Assembly (NCBI GenBank): GCA_902651635.1
Contig: CACRSC010000072.1
Location: 57,712 to 121,711 of the forward strand
Origin: Mastigamoeba balamuthi
Lineage: Eukaryota > Evosea > Mastigamoebida > Mastigamoebidae
DNA length: 64,000 nucleotides
Direction: 5' to 3'
In this document: positions 54,030-64,000 of the stretch, in pieces
Numbering within the stretch: position 1 is the first letter of the stretch
Layout: the number at the start of each line of letters is the position of its first letter
Program-made: the position numbers and the translations under genes
Notes under the pieces: model-generated
The model's input: the letters and a program-made list of their open reading frames with translations, nothing else
What the model was told of the DNA's origin: nothing
Database searches by the model: none

Positions 54030-56965
54030 GTTTCCCCTCTTGCCCTGCCAAGGAACAGGTCAGCGATGCTGTGCAACTTCGACTACAGGGACTTCACCCA
54101 AGCAGAACGACACCCAAAATGGGAAACAGCAATGCACAAGGCTCCAGGACGACACACAACAGTGTATTTTACATTGGTTTTATACATGACATGAATATCT
54201 GTTGTGTGTTTCCCCTCTGGCCCTGCCAAGGAACAGGTCAGCGGTCTTGAACTGTGAAGCCGGAAATTGCCACGTCATCGCTGCCTTTGTGCGGGAAACA
54301 CCTGGCACTGGCATACAGCCCACAGGTGCGACACAGCAAAACCAGAGCCGGATTCCCAGCAAAAGTTAGAGCACACACGTTCAAATCGGAGGGGACCTGC
54401 AGGACGGCAGCCAGACGAGCTAACCCCGGGTTCGGTTGATAACAAGCGCGATATCAGCAGACAGAAACAGACAGTTCGGTGCAGAACTGCATCAGTATGC
54501 TTGCCCGATAAACGAAAAAAGCAGGACAGAGGTTATCTGTTGGACAAAAACAGGGCGGAGGTACAAATAAAAAAGCAGTGCACAACGCATCAATCGAACA
54601 AAGAACTAATTACCAAAGGGCAGGGAGAGATCGACAAAAGACAGGAAGGAGAGAGCGTGAAGTAAATCCAAGGAAAACTGACACGCAAAAAGTGGTCAAC
54701 AGAACAGAATTGGTGAGCGATCAGAAAAGAAACGCAAGCACACCCAACAGAACTGCACCGAGAGAACACACAACACACACGCGGCACACACACGCACACA
54801 ACACAGACAAAACAGTCTACTTAGCCTACTTAATTCCCCAGGGTCTGCTCGTCCGCGCCATCCCACGCTCCCAACCGATTTGAACGGGCTCTAAAGTTCG
54901 CCTAACCCAGCCCCGGTGATGGTGTGCCGCACCTGCAAACTGCATGTCCGCGCCGACGGTGCATCCCCGGGTGTCCGAATCCCGCGATGACGGGCTCCAG
55001 CTCCTTGGGCGAGCTGCCGGTAACACAGTCCAGGACCACCGAGTCCTGGCCTGGATACGCCTGGTCGTGAGATCCCGGCAGAGTGGCAGGCGGTGCACAC
55101 GCGCCTCGGGGGCACATCGAGGGGGTCCGCTCCGTTCGAACGGCTCCAGGCCGGTGCCTGCTGACCAGGTTCACCTGTTCGCCTGATCGCCTGATCGCCG
55201 GGAGGTCTGATGGCGTGCCGGTTGGTGCACTCGGGGCCTCTGGCATGCACGCGAATGGCCATCAGGCCCAATGACGAATCGAACCGCGGGGTGGGCCGGC
55301 GGATGGATGGGTCTCACCAATGGCCTGGCGAAGTGCAGGGCGTCGTTGACACCCACCGTCGCCAGCGAGGGCTCGGCGGGCTGCACGTCCGTTTCCACAC
55401 GAGGTTGGCGTAGAACCTCGTCGGTGCGGCTCGTGCCGATCGCGATCTGCCCGGTCTCCTTTGCGCCCTGTTGGTCGGTCGACCTGCGCATCCGAGTGAG
55501 AAATGGGATCGCTGCCGACACCGCTGGGACGCTCGCGCATGCCTCCGATGGGGCGGGAGAGCGGGGAAGAGGGAGGAGCCGACGTACCAAAGGCACAGCA
55601 GTGGCCGGTGCCGCAGCTGAACTGTGCCATGTGTGGCGAGGGCCAGGGACGTGTGGGCTGGGCGATCAATAAGGAAATGGAGTGGCCCAGTGTCCCCACG
55701 AATCCATGCATGCAGCGCAGTGTCCCTATGTCACCCGTGTCTCCTGTGTTGCCAAACTCGTGTCATCCGGCCCACGCCGTTTTGCACATACCAGAGCAAA
55801 CGCACCTGCAGAATCTACTCGCTGAGCACGCCCTTCCACATTGCGAGACACGTCGTCAGGTTGAGCAGCTCGTTTCTCCCCGCTCCGCACCTCGGCTTTC
55901 TCCAGAAGCCCTCTGGGTCTGGCCGCCTCGTGGTCCGCGATCGCCTTCTCGGTCTCTCGGACGTCCTGGTTGGCGAGGGCCCATATGGTCCTTACTGCCA
56001 CACCCTCGTTTGCCACAAAGTCCCGTGGCCCTAGCATCTCGGCGACGGCCACGCGGGTCTCGGACAGCCTAAGGGCCTGGATGACGACGACGCCGCTCCA
56101 GGGGCTGGTTGGCCTTGTCCAATGGGGCTGAACATGGCTCTCCTGCACCTCGGTGTTGGAGTGATTCCCGAGACGAGGGCGACTCAGGGCTGTCTTTTAC
56201 CGCATAGGCCGGATCGCGGCGACGGTCGAGGCGGCTGCGCTGCTGCCCACAGCGACGAGGAGGGGCCACGACTGCTCGGTTGTGCTGCCGAACTCCGCAA
56301 CGTGCCTGCCAGCAGTGTTGCGCTGCTGGCCCTGCAGCATAATGTGTCCGGCAACCCGTCGGGGTAGATGCCGCTCATACTGGCAACGGTTGCGCCCACC
56401 GTGTAGCCCTCCTCATTACCCACCAGCGCTCTGACGCCGTCGCCGCGCTGTAGGTCCAGCTGGCCCGAACGACTTGCACACGAACACGAGAAACGCAGAG
56501 CCTCCCGTGGCGACAGGCACCAGCGACGTCGTGGCCCCGCAAAGACTACGTCGACCGGGTTGATGGCGACGGGCTACGACGACGGCGGGCGACCAAAGGC
56601 GAGGGCCAGCATCCATCGGCATAGGCTACTGCGACGTGGATGGGCGACGAGCACAGAGGACCCAGCACGAAGTGGACGGCCCCTCGCCGCCACCACAGGA
56701 AAAGGTGTCTAGGCCGATGTCGACAGCGGGAGCCTCCGTCGACGTGTAGTAGTGGAGGACCTCTGCTGCGGGCACAGAAAGCGAGAAACCCCACAAGGGG
56801 GTAGTGAGTTACTGGGGCTCAGCCCACTGGGCAACAGCTATGCTGTTGCTAGCGGTCAATCGACTAGACTGAGCAGAGAAGAGAAGCAATGGTTGGGCAT
56901 TGAACTGGGGGGTCCCGCATCACGTTTGCGCTGCCTGAGGTTGTTCGATGTCTCAGAGGATGATG
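54030..56965 (-). repeat. Inverted duplication, arm B
   Basis: Reverse-complement match to arm A (23470-25790), extended at 56900-56965 by a piece of the F-box/LRR gene (ELGGPASRLRCLRLFDVSED) whose original lies at 22240-22300. About 1.2 kb between these points in locus A is missing here. On the minus strand the frame LRLSETRVAVAEMLGPRDFV, NEGVAVRTIWALANQDVRET is better preserved than in arm A. Near 56200-56440 GNEEGYTVGATVASMSG and HVAEFGSTTEQSWPLLVAVG read like protein. Near 54000-54070 and 54200-54240 a TGTTGTGTGTTTCCCCTCT...GGAACAGGTCAGCG unit is tandemly repeated. No known domain. 53721-54029 is plain intergenic. Confidence 0.8.
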
Positions 56966-56969
56966 CCAC

Positions 56970-57470
56970 GGGGTGCTGATGAGGTTGGCGTAGTCGATGT
57001 AGATGCTCAAAGTGCCCGGCATCTCGAAGAACGTGAAGGCGAACTCGGCAGACTGGTCATCAGTGAAGCAGCCGCTGATGTCGACCTCGACGAGCACCCA
57101 CGTATTGGCTTTGGGCTGGGCCGTGCTCGACATGACCAGCGGATACGCAGTCCTGGTCGTCGCCATGTCGTCGAAGCCGGTCTTGGCAGAGACCTCGAAG
57201 TACGCCTTGGGGTCTCACGAAGGAAATTTGTTCAGACATGCAGAACAACAGGTGGGGACGACCGTCCTGGCCGAGACAGAGCCCAGAACGTGCTTGACAT
57301 CGATGTCGCTGAAGTTGGTGCCACCGAACCAGACCAGAGAGCGGCCGTGGAAGAATCCCGGTGCTGCAGCTCTTGTCGCAGATGAATCTACTGACATAGG
57401 TCGTCGACGACACCGTGGGTCTGAACGAAGTCCGGGTCCGCAAAGTTGGGGCTCGTGTTCTCGCCTGCCG
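56970..57470 (-). CDS. Fragment of an uncharacterised protein with very short introns
   Basis: Minus-strand exons read PNFADPDFVQTH, then after a 23-nt GTGTCG...TGTCAG interval (57391-57413) VDSSATRAAAPGFFHGRSLV, WFGGTNFSDIDVKHVLGSVS and VVPTCC. A possible 24-nt interval (57214-57237) leads to PKAYFEVSAKTGFDDMATTR, NTWVLVEVDISGCFTDDQSA and AFTFFEMPGTLSIYIDYANL. Alternating hydrophobic residues suggest a beta-rich fold. FEVSAKTG resembles the G5 motif of small GTPases, but no other GTPase motif is present, so I do not call it one. Start and end are not defined; the 3' side runs into the rearranged arm B. Confidence 0.35.
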
Positions 57471-57521
57471 GCAACGCGAGGGAGATCGAGGAGAGAGAGA
57501 GAGCGAGCGGCTGTTTCAGCG

Positions 57522-57585
57522 AGCGCCCGCGTTGCCCGGAGATTCTCCGGCATAAAATCAAATGATTTCGGTGCGCTTGATTTTT
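57522..57585. repeat. Short tandem duplication, unit 1
   Basis: AGCGCCCGCGTTGCC, GGAGATTCTC and AAATCAAATGATTTCGG then GTGCGCTTGATTTTT recur at 57704-57767, about 180 bases downstream and about 90% alike. ATCAAATGAT forms a small palindrome. Confidence 0.75.
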
Positions 57586-57703
57586 GTGCGTGCTGTGCGC
57601 GGTATGGGCAGCAGAAATGGAACAGCACAGCGCGAGAGAGACTCACAGTTGTATGACGACGACATGTTGGGCAGCAGCGAGTTGTTGGCGCACGACGGCA
57701 GCT

Positions 57704-57767
57704 AGCGCCCGCGTTGCCTGGAGATTCTCTGGCGGAAAATCAAATGATTTCGGTGCGCTTGATTTTT
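57704..57767. repeat. Short tandem duplication, unit 2
   Basis: Second copy of the 57522-57585 unit in the same orientation. The stretch 57470-58110 around both units has no recognised gene. Confidence 0.75.
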
Positions 57768-58111
57768 CTGCATGCGGCAGATATTCATGTGATGTCATCG
57801 AGATTCTTTGGTCTGTCTGGAAAGAGACCGAAATGGCGGAGGGGTGCAACGCCACCATCGCAAGCTTTTCTGGTGCCGTGCAGAACGGTCCGCTTCTGGA
57901 TAACGACTGGCGCTGCCGCGTTTGCCATCGCCTTGTGGCACAGCACCCTGCCCACCGCCCCTCAGGGTATGCTCACAAACGCGCGGGCCAATTGTTTCCT
58001 CTTTTCCTCAAAGGTTCACTTTTTTCTTTGTTTTGAAACCCCCGCCTCTGTTCAACTTTTCGAAACAGTATGTGCCTAGGCCCCCACATCTGACCCCGAC
58101 CCCTCACAGCG

Positions 58112-58916
58112 TTGGTGACGACCACACAGGAGACAACTCAAGGTACACGGATGTGTGCACCACCAGCGGCCATCTCGATTAGAATGCCCAGCCCTGCAGC
58201 GCCTGCGTCCGAGCCGTTCGAGGTGGTCGAGGTTGGCGAGTTCACGATGGTCCGCCGCGCGGAGCTCGAAGCCTTCGTTCTCAAGCACTACGGCGCAAGC
58301 TCCGGCCGTCTCTGTGCTCGCGTGGAGCTGCTGCACGGAGTTAGTCTCGAGATTCCTCCGCCGCACGTCGATCTTCTCAAGTACCACCACTTCGACTTCT
58401 TTCCGACCTGTGAGTTCGCTCTGTCGCCTTCCCAGATGCTGATGCTAAAGCACCCGCGTCCTCAGATGTTGAAGGAGAGATCACGTGTACGGGTGTCTCG
58501 GACCATTCACGCAGAAAGATCCGGCACGAGGCAAACACCCTCGGAAACGTACGGATCAAATGCGAGGCCGCCTTTACCTGCAAACTCTTTTTTGTCAGGT
58601 CTGGGGACGTGTGGAGAGGATCAACCAAAAGACGTTGCGCATCACCGCTCTCGCACTCTGCATGACCCACATCGTGGCGTTCGGCAGCAAGCTCAAGTCG
58701 ATGACATCGGACTTTGCGGATGTGGTGGGCATGCACCAGGAGACCAAGACTTGTCCCTTGCTCCGCCAGTTCGATGTGGAGGCCCTGCCAGACGCGCTGT
58801 GGCAGAGGAACGATGGCAAAGAGTCTGCCACACGTGTTACAGCAACACGCAGCCATACAGAGGTGTTGCTGGGGGGCTATCGTTGCAGACCGGATGACCA
58901 TCTTTTTTTCCCGTAA
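58112..58916 (+). CDS. Uncharacterised protein with 26-nt and 50-nt introns
   Basis: Exon 1 reads PFEVVEVGEFTMVRRAELEA, FVLKHYGASSGRLCARVELL and PPPHVDLLKYHHFDFFPT. Removing a 26-nt GTGAGT...CCCAG interval (58410-58435) gives YADAKAPASSDVEGEITCTG and SDHSRRKIRHEANTLGN. A second, 50-nt intron (GTACGG...TTTGTCAG) leads to VWGRVERINQKTLRITALAL, FGSKLKSMTSDFADVVGMHQ and DALWQRNDGKESATRV. Without these introns the frame turns into implausible sequence. From about 58832 the sequence is shared with the segmental duplication, so the last 28 residues may not be the ancestral C-terminus. The start is uncertain (58112, or an internal Met at MPSPAAPASE). Family unknown. Confidence 0.5.
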
Positions 58917-61115
58917 TGGTTTTGGCTTTGGTTTTGGCTTGGGGGTTGGGGTTTCAGGCTTTGCGCTAGTGACCGTAAAATGGTTCGCCAAACACAAACA
59001 CAAACACCACACACTGCAGACAATGTCGAAAAGCTACAGCTGCCTCACTTGAGCGCGTCGCTGTGCGAGGACATCGACACATTGCAGTACGAGTGCCATC
59101 GCCCGCTGTTGGGCGAGGTGAGCGAGGACGAGGCGAGGCTGTTCGAGCAGAACCGATCGGCCCGAGATCGCGGCGAGGCTCGTGGAACTGTGCGGCAGTG
59201 AGGCAGTTGCGGGCGAGGCTTCCATGGTGCCCGTGTGCGCGGTGATGGCCAAGGCCAAGCAGTTTGACGACGGCCTGCTCGCTGCGGTCGAGCTGCTCGT
59301 CCACAAGGGCCGCCTGTCCAAGGCCCCGGTCCTCGCCGCTGTCGCCGACGCCCTCGCAGGCACAGCCCCGCGCCCCGCTGCCGCTGCTGCTCTCACGAGC
59401 TCGGCGGTGGCCCCTCAGTGCCGCCCGGCCTACGCAAGCACGCAGACGAACTCCGCGTGAGTATGCTCTCCCTTCCCCTTCCGTGTGCCCAGCACCGTTC
59501 TTCTGTGTTGCGTCCTCTCAGTGCTCTTGTGTGTTTGGTTTGTCTTCTCTGCCACACTGCCGCCACCTGCTCCTCTCCTTATGTGTCAAATGCGTCTCTT
59601 ACGCTTGCTCTCTCGCAGGACATATGGAGGCGCTGTGATGACCTCGGGGGGCAGGCACTGGGTTTCTACATGTGGTCCGAGGAGCTGCGCCAGGTCTACG
59701 CGCAGGACAGGTTCCTGCAACAGCAACTGCAAGGCCTCGGCAGCATGCTGCTCTCGCAGAGCGACGTGGACCAGCTCCGCGGGCTCGTCTCCTCGGACGA
59801 CGCACTGCACTCGGCCACCACGAAACACGAGGAGCTCCGCCGCCGCCTCTGCAACGGGTTCAGCTTTCCGGGCATCCTCGCACCAGAGCCTGAGTGCTGG
59901 TACCTGCCCTGCGTGTCTCCAGAGATTCTCCTGATCGAGCGCATCAAGAAAGACTGGGGCGTCCTACCTGAGGGCTTCGACCTCGCTAGCGAGGTCGCCC
60001 GCCGCGTCAGGGAGGGCTCGCTGAGCCTTGCGCCCAAGGGCGACCTCTCCGGGTGGTATTCGCAGTGCCTGTGGGCGCTCGAGCCGCTGCTCAAGCCGGA
60101 CCAGACCCCTGAGGCAAGAAAGCTGCGTATGAAGAGCAGGTACTGTGAAGGCCTCGAGACCCTGTTCGCTTCGGCGTTGGCCCTGACCAGGATGACTCAA
60201 GTCAAGGACCTCGCTCCTCCTCCGGGCACCTGTCCTGCTCCGCGGCGCGGGCGTGCTCCCGAAGCTGGAGGTGTACGCGCACCTGTTGGTGGGGCCCCTG
60301 GCAGAGTGCTTCCTCAGGTGCGCCAGATTGTACGAGTTCGTGCGCAGTGTGCTCGAGGACTGCTTCCAGCCTGAGGAGCTCACTGGCATCCGCAGGCTGC
60401 GTGCAGACGGCGGGTCCGCGCGAAGAAGTCTCTGATGGACGAGCTGCGCGAGATGGAGCGCCTGCTCTGCGGAGTTCACTCAACTCGGGTTCGTGAGGCC
60501 AGAGCAGCCAGAGGCACCAAGGAAGACGAGGAGGCGGTGCGCGACTGGCTGAGGCGGTTCAAGGACGACAGCGACGTGGCCGAGGACGCACGAATGATGG
60601 TGCCTTTGTTCTACGACGATGACAAGGGCATGTGGAATGTGTGATGCCATCTTGGCTACTCCAGGGGCGACATCAGAATCTCCTATGTGGCGGATCCCAG
60701 GCCTTTGTCCTCGGGCCTGTCTCTGCACCTGATCAGTGTGACCCACAGCCAGCCGTTCCCCGTGTTCGCTGAGGTGTACACCAAACAGCTGCTTGACCGT
60801 GCCCAGTTCCGCAACCTATGCGACTCTCACAAGAGCGCCTCCCGAATCAAGAAGGCGCTGCTCGAGTAGGGATGGATGCCTCAATGGCGGAGCTGAGCAT
60901 TGGTGAAAAAGATAGGAACCCGAAATCTCAAAGAATCAAGAATCAAGAATTGTGTTTCCTTCTGCTACGATATTCTCCCTCAGAATCACTGAGTTGCGCG
61001 AGGTGCTAAGGAAAAAAAGCCTTGCTTATGCCTGCCATTGATATCATTTCATGATGGCAGGCCATAAGGAAGAATAATATTCCTTATGGACTCGCGCAAC
61101 CCCGTTAGTCAGCTC
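58832..61115 (+). repeat. Segmental duplication, copy 2 (decayed gene)
   Basis: Same-orientation copy of 3700-6273. It lacks the 5978-6118 insert and about 100 bp at the gene's 5' end. The hairpin downstream of the gene is kept (CCTGCCAT/ATGGCAGG at 61031-61061) although its loop has changed. Confidence 0.9.
59023..60869 (+). pseudogene. Broken paralogue of the 596-aa gene at 3929
   Basis: The ATG and the first codons MSKSYS are kept, but a deletion then brings a stop after CLT. Further damage: a lost base near 59160, a shortened Ala-rich stretch near 59395, a frameshift near 60250 (GCGCGGGCGTGCTCCC), one at 60420 (GCGCGAAGAAG), a deletion near 60478, and a TGA replacing a Trp codon at 60642-60644 (GTGTGATGCC against GTGTGGTGCC). 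The intron is conserved almost exactly. Nucleotide similarity to copy 1 remains very high, so inactivation looks recent. Confidence 0.88.
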
Positions 61116-61640
61116 TTATCTGCATTAAGAGAGGTTAAAACGAATTTGAAAAACTCTCAAAATTTGAAAATGGAGAATTTAGAAAACAGCAAAAAGAAAC
61201 GAAAAAGAGAAAGTGATAAAGGAAAAATAATGAGAAAAAAAGAACATCATAATTTGAAAATGATCAGTGTGAATTTAGAAGCAGAAAAACAAGAAAAAGA
61301 AGGAAGAGATTAAGGAAAAAACCAGTAAGAATTTGACAAAATAATCACCAGCAATTATTTTTATTTCAAGCGATTAAATTCGAAGTAGCATGGGACTAGT
61401 TACAAATAAAATCAATTTCTTATTACAAACATTTCTTCAACAAAAAATGTAAATACAATGATCTATTGTTGTTTCATCTACTCAAACAATACTTTATAGC
61501 CTTGCTGTGTACTGTTCCTTCTCTCTGTGGTTTCTATTACACACGAGAAAACCAATAGCTGATGATGTAAATCATGACGTCACGATTTACGTCATCGAAA
61601 TATCTCAGCGAAAATCGAAAATCATCGTCTCCTGTTCTGC
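61116..61640. other. AT-rich segment
   Basis: Strongly AT-rich, with a Lys-rich open frame (61086-61313) whose start lies in the duplicated unit; it has no domain and is probably spurious. It contains the 36-bp palindrome at 61561-61596. Confidence 0.5.
61561..61596. promoter_or_regulatory. 36-bp near-perfect palindrome centred on TGACGTCA
   Basis: The half-sites GATGATGTAAATCA and GATGACGTAAATCG face each other around a TGACGTCA core (61575-61582), the cAMP-response-element/bZIP consensus. A GAAATATCTC word follows. A second, shorter palindrome with the same core lies at 63707-63720 (AAATGACGTCATTT). Binding is inferred. Confidence 0.5.
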
Positions 61641-63600
61641 TACCAGTGAGGGATGAGCCCTTTCAGGCCAGGGGCATGGGGGGGGGGGAGGGGGGAGTTA
61701 TGGTGGATGGTGTGTTTGGGGGGGGACATGTGTGTTGTGTGGCCTGGGGATGCGTTCAGGGGTGGTTCCGGGAAGACTGGTTCCAGAACCGCGTTCTGTT
61801 TGTGGTATGTCACTTTGTCTGTGTATTTGTTGAACATGCTGATTATCATGTGATTTTGGTCCCCGTTGGGGGCACGCCAGCACTTGATGGCTTTCTTGAT
61901 GGAGGCAGTGTCTGGTGCTGGGGTGGTTGGCATCCGGTATGTTCCTTTTATGGGAGGTGGCGGGGGAGGCTGCAGTTTGGGGTGCTGGTTGTAGTGGGGT
62001 TATTGTGGCCTGGCGACGTGGTTTAGGGGTCATGGGGGGCGGTGGTCTTTTTGGAACGGGCTGTTTTGGTGAGTTGGGTGCCTGTGGTACATCGTTGTAC
62101 TGCATATCATCTACTGTTGGTTCTATAACAGTGAAGGCCCTATGTGTTCTCATGTGCATTTTATATCGTTTTGTAGGGCGGGTGGTGTCTGGGCAGTTAA
62201 AGGGAGTTTTGGTGATGTCGCCTGGTATCTGTCTTGTGCTTCATGTGCCTTTTGGTTGTCTTTGTGGCTCATGTCTTCCAGTCAGTCTCGTATGGTGGCG
62301 ACCCACTCCTTCTGTATTTCTAGTTGTTGCTTAGACTGTTGGTTCTTCACCCAGGTGCCATATGCCAGCATGTAGTGTATGGGAGCTGCATCGTTGTTCT
62401 TGGCAGATTGGGCTTGTGCCCACTGCTTAGTTCCGTGTGGGGTATTCCTATTATGCTGGTGAGTTTGATGTGCCACTGGCTCTGCTGGGGGCATGTTCAC
62501 ATATGGTGGGCTAGAGAGTCTGCCTTAACGGTACAGAAGGGGCACCAGGGGTCACTCCAATAAGGTTGTGTGCACATGGGCCAGGTCTTCCCATACGCGT
62601 CAGGGGGTCATGGCTTGTGCATTTTTGTGGGCGCGATAGGTGCCCATGATGGCTTAGTGCCAGCAGAGGCCTCTCATGCACTGGGCTTGTTTTCTGGTTT
62701 TTCATGGAGGACGTCTAGCAATGTTGAATACTGTGTGGGTTTCAGGGGCAACTCCATGGCGAGTTCTTGAATTGAGGCAAGATAATACCCCATAATAGGT
62801 GGTCTGGTTCGTGGCATCTGTCTTGGGTAAGCGCATGCTGTGCAAGTTAATCTGCCATCGTGTTCAGATGAATGACCCTCTGTAATTCTGTGCCCCACTG
62901 CTGATTGTCCTGTGCTATACTGGCTTTTGTGGTGTTACTTTCCTCTCCTCATCCTTCCAGTTGATGGCTATGGATGTGCTGAAGTACAAATTTGCCTCCA
63001 TTGGCTCATGCAAGTTCTTGCAGTCAGATGAATCGTCGGACTGCATCTTTGTTCACTACTGTGGTGAGGTCTCCCTTGTTTAGAGTGTGCACTATTAGGT
63101 CATTATCACATGCAATGATGCATTTTGAGGACGGGTCCATGATTTCTGCCACGTATTTGACTGCATGCAATTCTGGTGTCCAGAATGTGCAAACTTCCTT
63201 GACTTGTATGGCTTCATTCATGTCAGGGTGTCCATCGACTACTATGGCCATTGCCATCTTGCCTGTGCTCAGGTTGTAAGACCCATCAGTGGCAATTATT
63301 AGCCTGTCCTTCCATGTGCCATCTCCTGTGTTTGACATGAAGGTCCATTGGAGCTCCAGATTGGTGTTAAATCAGTATCCCATCCTGCTGAGGTTCACAG
63401 GTAGGCTTGTAGGTTCGTCCAGGTTGTTATGTATCAGGTGGCATGCCAGTCCTTCCACTTAAATCCTATTAATCTGCCACCCTTAGTCGCCCACGGGGTG
63501 TATAAGGGATTCGTTCATATAAGGGCCTATCTCTGCCAGGGTTCTCATGTCTAGAAAAATATTTTTCTCGGCTGGTGTGAGGGTTTTCCATTGCGGGAAG
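61640..63600 (-). mobile_element. 3' part of a decayed LINE-like non-LTR retrotransposon
   Basis: On the minus strand: LPWQHFPQWKTLTPAEKNIF and a linker with stops, then an RNase H domain (IATDGSYNLSTGKMAMAIVV, PELHAVKYVAEIMD, IIACDNDLIVHTLNKGDL) carrying the D..E..D pattern. A frameshift separates it from a reverse-transcriptase-associated zinc knuckle (DPWCPFCTVKADSLAHH, then TCPQQSQWHIKL). The reverse transcriptase itself is not seen, so the copy is 5'-truncated. Stops include two TAA and several TGA. The 3' end near 61640 is G-rich and matches the insert at 5978-6118. The element is non-functional. Confidence 0.65.
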
Positions 63601-63706
63601 TGTTGCCATGGCAAAATTTGGAATCGGATTTAACTTGTCACCGCGACAGTCGCCACACTGAGTGCGGGACTGGTGATAATGGCAGGAACACTGGCCCAGC
63701 AGCGGG

Positions 63707-63720
63707 AAATGACGTCATTT
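63707..63720. promoter_or_regulatory. 14-bp palindrome AAATGACGTCATTT
   Basis: Perfect palindrome with a TGACGTCA core on the 5' side of the LINE-like remnant, about 2.1 kb from the larger palindrome with the same core. Role unknown. Confidence 0.45.
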
Positions 63721-63784
63721 CACTTACATATGTTTATATATATCAGATGAATCAGATGTCGACAGAATCCAGGAATTTATATCT

Positions 63785-63976
63785 CTAGTTTGTGGTCATT
63801 CTGACTGTTGTCTCCTCTCCTCCCTCTGTCCTTGTGCTGCAATGTACAACATCTCCTCTGGCCTCAAAAGAGAAAGAGAAGTTTCTCTTCACTTCTCCAT
63901 CCAGTCCTTGGATCGTTCTCTCTGGAACAGACTCTATAGCCTCTGGTGACAGCTCGACCACAGTTGTCCGGGCCAT
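63785..63976 (-). CDS. Short open frame, 63 aa, possible gene or exon
   Basis: MARTTVVELSPEAIESVPER is followed by a hydrophilic Glu/Thr/Arg-rich sequence ending VRMTTN. The composition is protein-like but I recognise no family. It lies at the window edge, upstream of the LINE remnant on the same strand, and could be a host first exon or part of an element. Confidence 0.25.
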   Translation of the reverse strand: MARTTVVELSPEAIESVPERTIQGLDGEVKRNFSFSFEARGDVVHCSTRTEGGEETTVRMTTN

Positions 63977-64000
63977 ACTTTGAGAGAAGTTAGCCAGAGA

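Noticed and set aside
57160-57200. Small GTPase G5 motif (FEVSAKTG)
   Set aside because: No P-loop, DxxG or NKxD motif is found around it, and the flanking sequence is beta-rich and unlike a GTPase.
62400-63420. TGA read as Trp in the LINE-like relic
   Set aside because: Three TGA codons fall where Trp would fit (GY*FNTN, HHM*TCP, HKP*PPD), but TAA stops and a frameshift also interrupt the frame, and GDH ends in TGA. Decay is the simpler explanation.

Overview
This is a eukaryotic nuclear window, most likely from a free-living protist. Genes are GC-rich and compact, and interrupted by many GT-AG introns. The conserved genes are all eukaryotic: WDR83/MORG1, TSR1, a large NAD-dependent glutamate dehydrogenase, ZFPL1, WDR54, an SNX9-family sorting nexin and a LIM protein resembling Dictyostelium LimE. 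The LIM protein, an F-box/LRR gene and receptor-kinase remnants make an amoebozoan my best guess, but I cannot name the species.

Layout. 1-1.6 kb: LRR plus PAQR/hemolysin-III membrane protein (5' partial). 1.6-8.9 kb: accessory block bounded by related short repeats, holding a 596-aa uncharacterised gene and an AT-rich island with a decayed DDE transposase. 9.0-18.5 kb: conserved housekeeping block (WDR83, a possible perilipin-like protein, TSR1, NAD-GDH). 18.7-25.8 kb: accessory block (tetraspan protein, receptor-kinase remnants, F-box/LRR gene, one arm of a large inverted duplication). 26.1-31.6 kb: ZFPL1 and LimE-SAM diverging from one promoter, a small unknown gene, WDR54. 31.9-37.6 kb: a 5.7-kb palindromic element with 1363-bp inverted arms around a low-GC core carrying a double-zinc-ribbon gene. 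38.2-41.0 kb: three tandem genes ending in prenylation motifs of CxLL form. 41.3-53.7 kb: SH3-SH3-PX-BAR sorting nexin, a trypsin-like protein with an antisense tRNA-Arg in an intron, a 1216-aa SAM/Sel1 protein, and a Myb/SANT-like protein. 54-57 kb: the other arm of the inverted duplication. 57-58.9 kb: two uncharacterised gene fragments. 58.8-61.1 kb: a decayed second copy of the 3.9-kb gene. 61.1-64 kb: AT-rich sequence and the 3' part of a dead LINE-like retroelement.

Two features recur. First, several reading frames are restored only by introns of about 23-26 nt, alongside ordinary introns of 43-520 nt. Second, short AT motifs such as AAATATC, GATATC and AAAATCAAC stand out against the GC-rich background in both promoters and introns.

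Functionally, several genes point to membrane traffic and membrane anchoring: SNX9-like, ZFPL1 (cis-Golgi), possible perilipin, the prenylated proteins and PAQR. TSR1 serves 40S ribosome maturation and GDH serves amino-acid catabolism. Exon boundaries come from reading frames and splice signals by eye. No database search was run.
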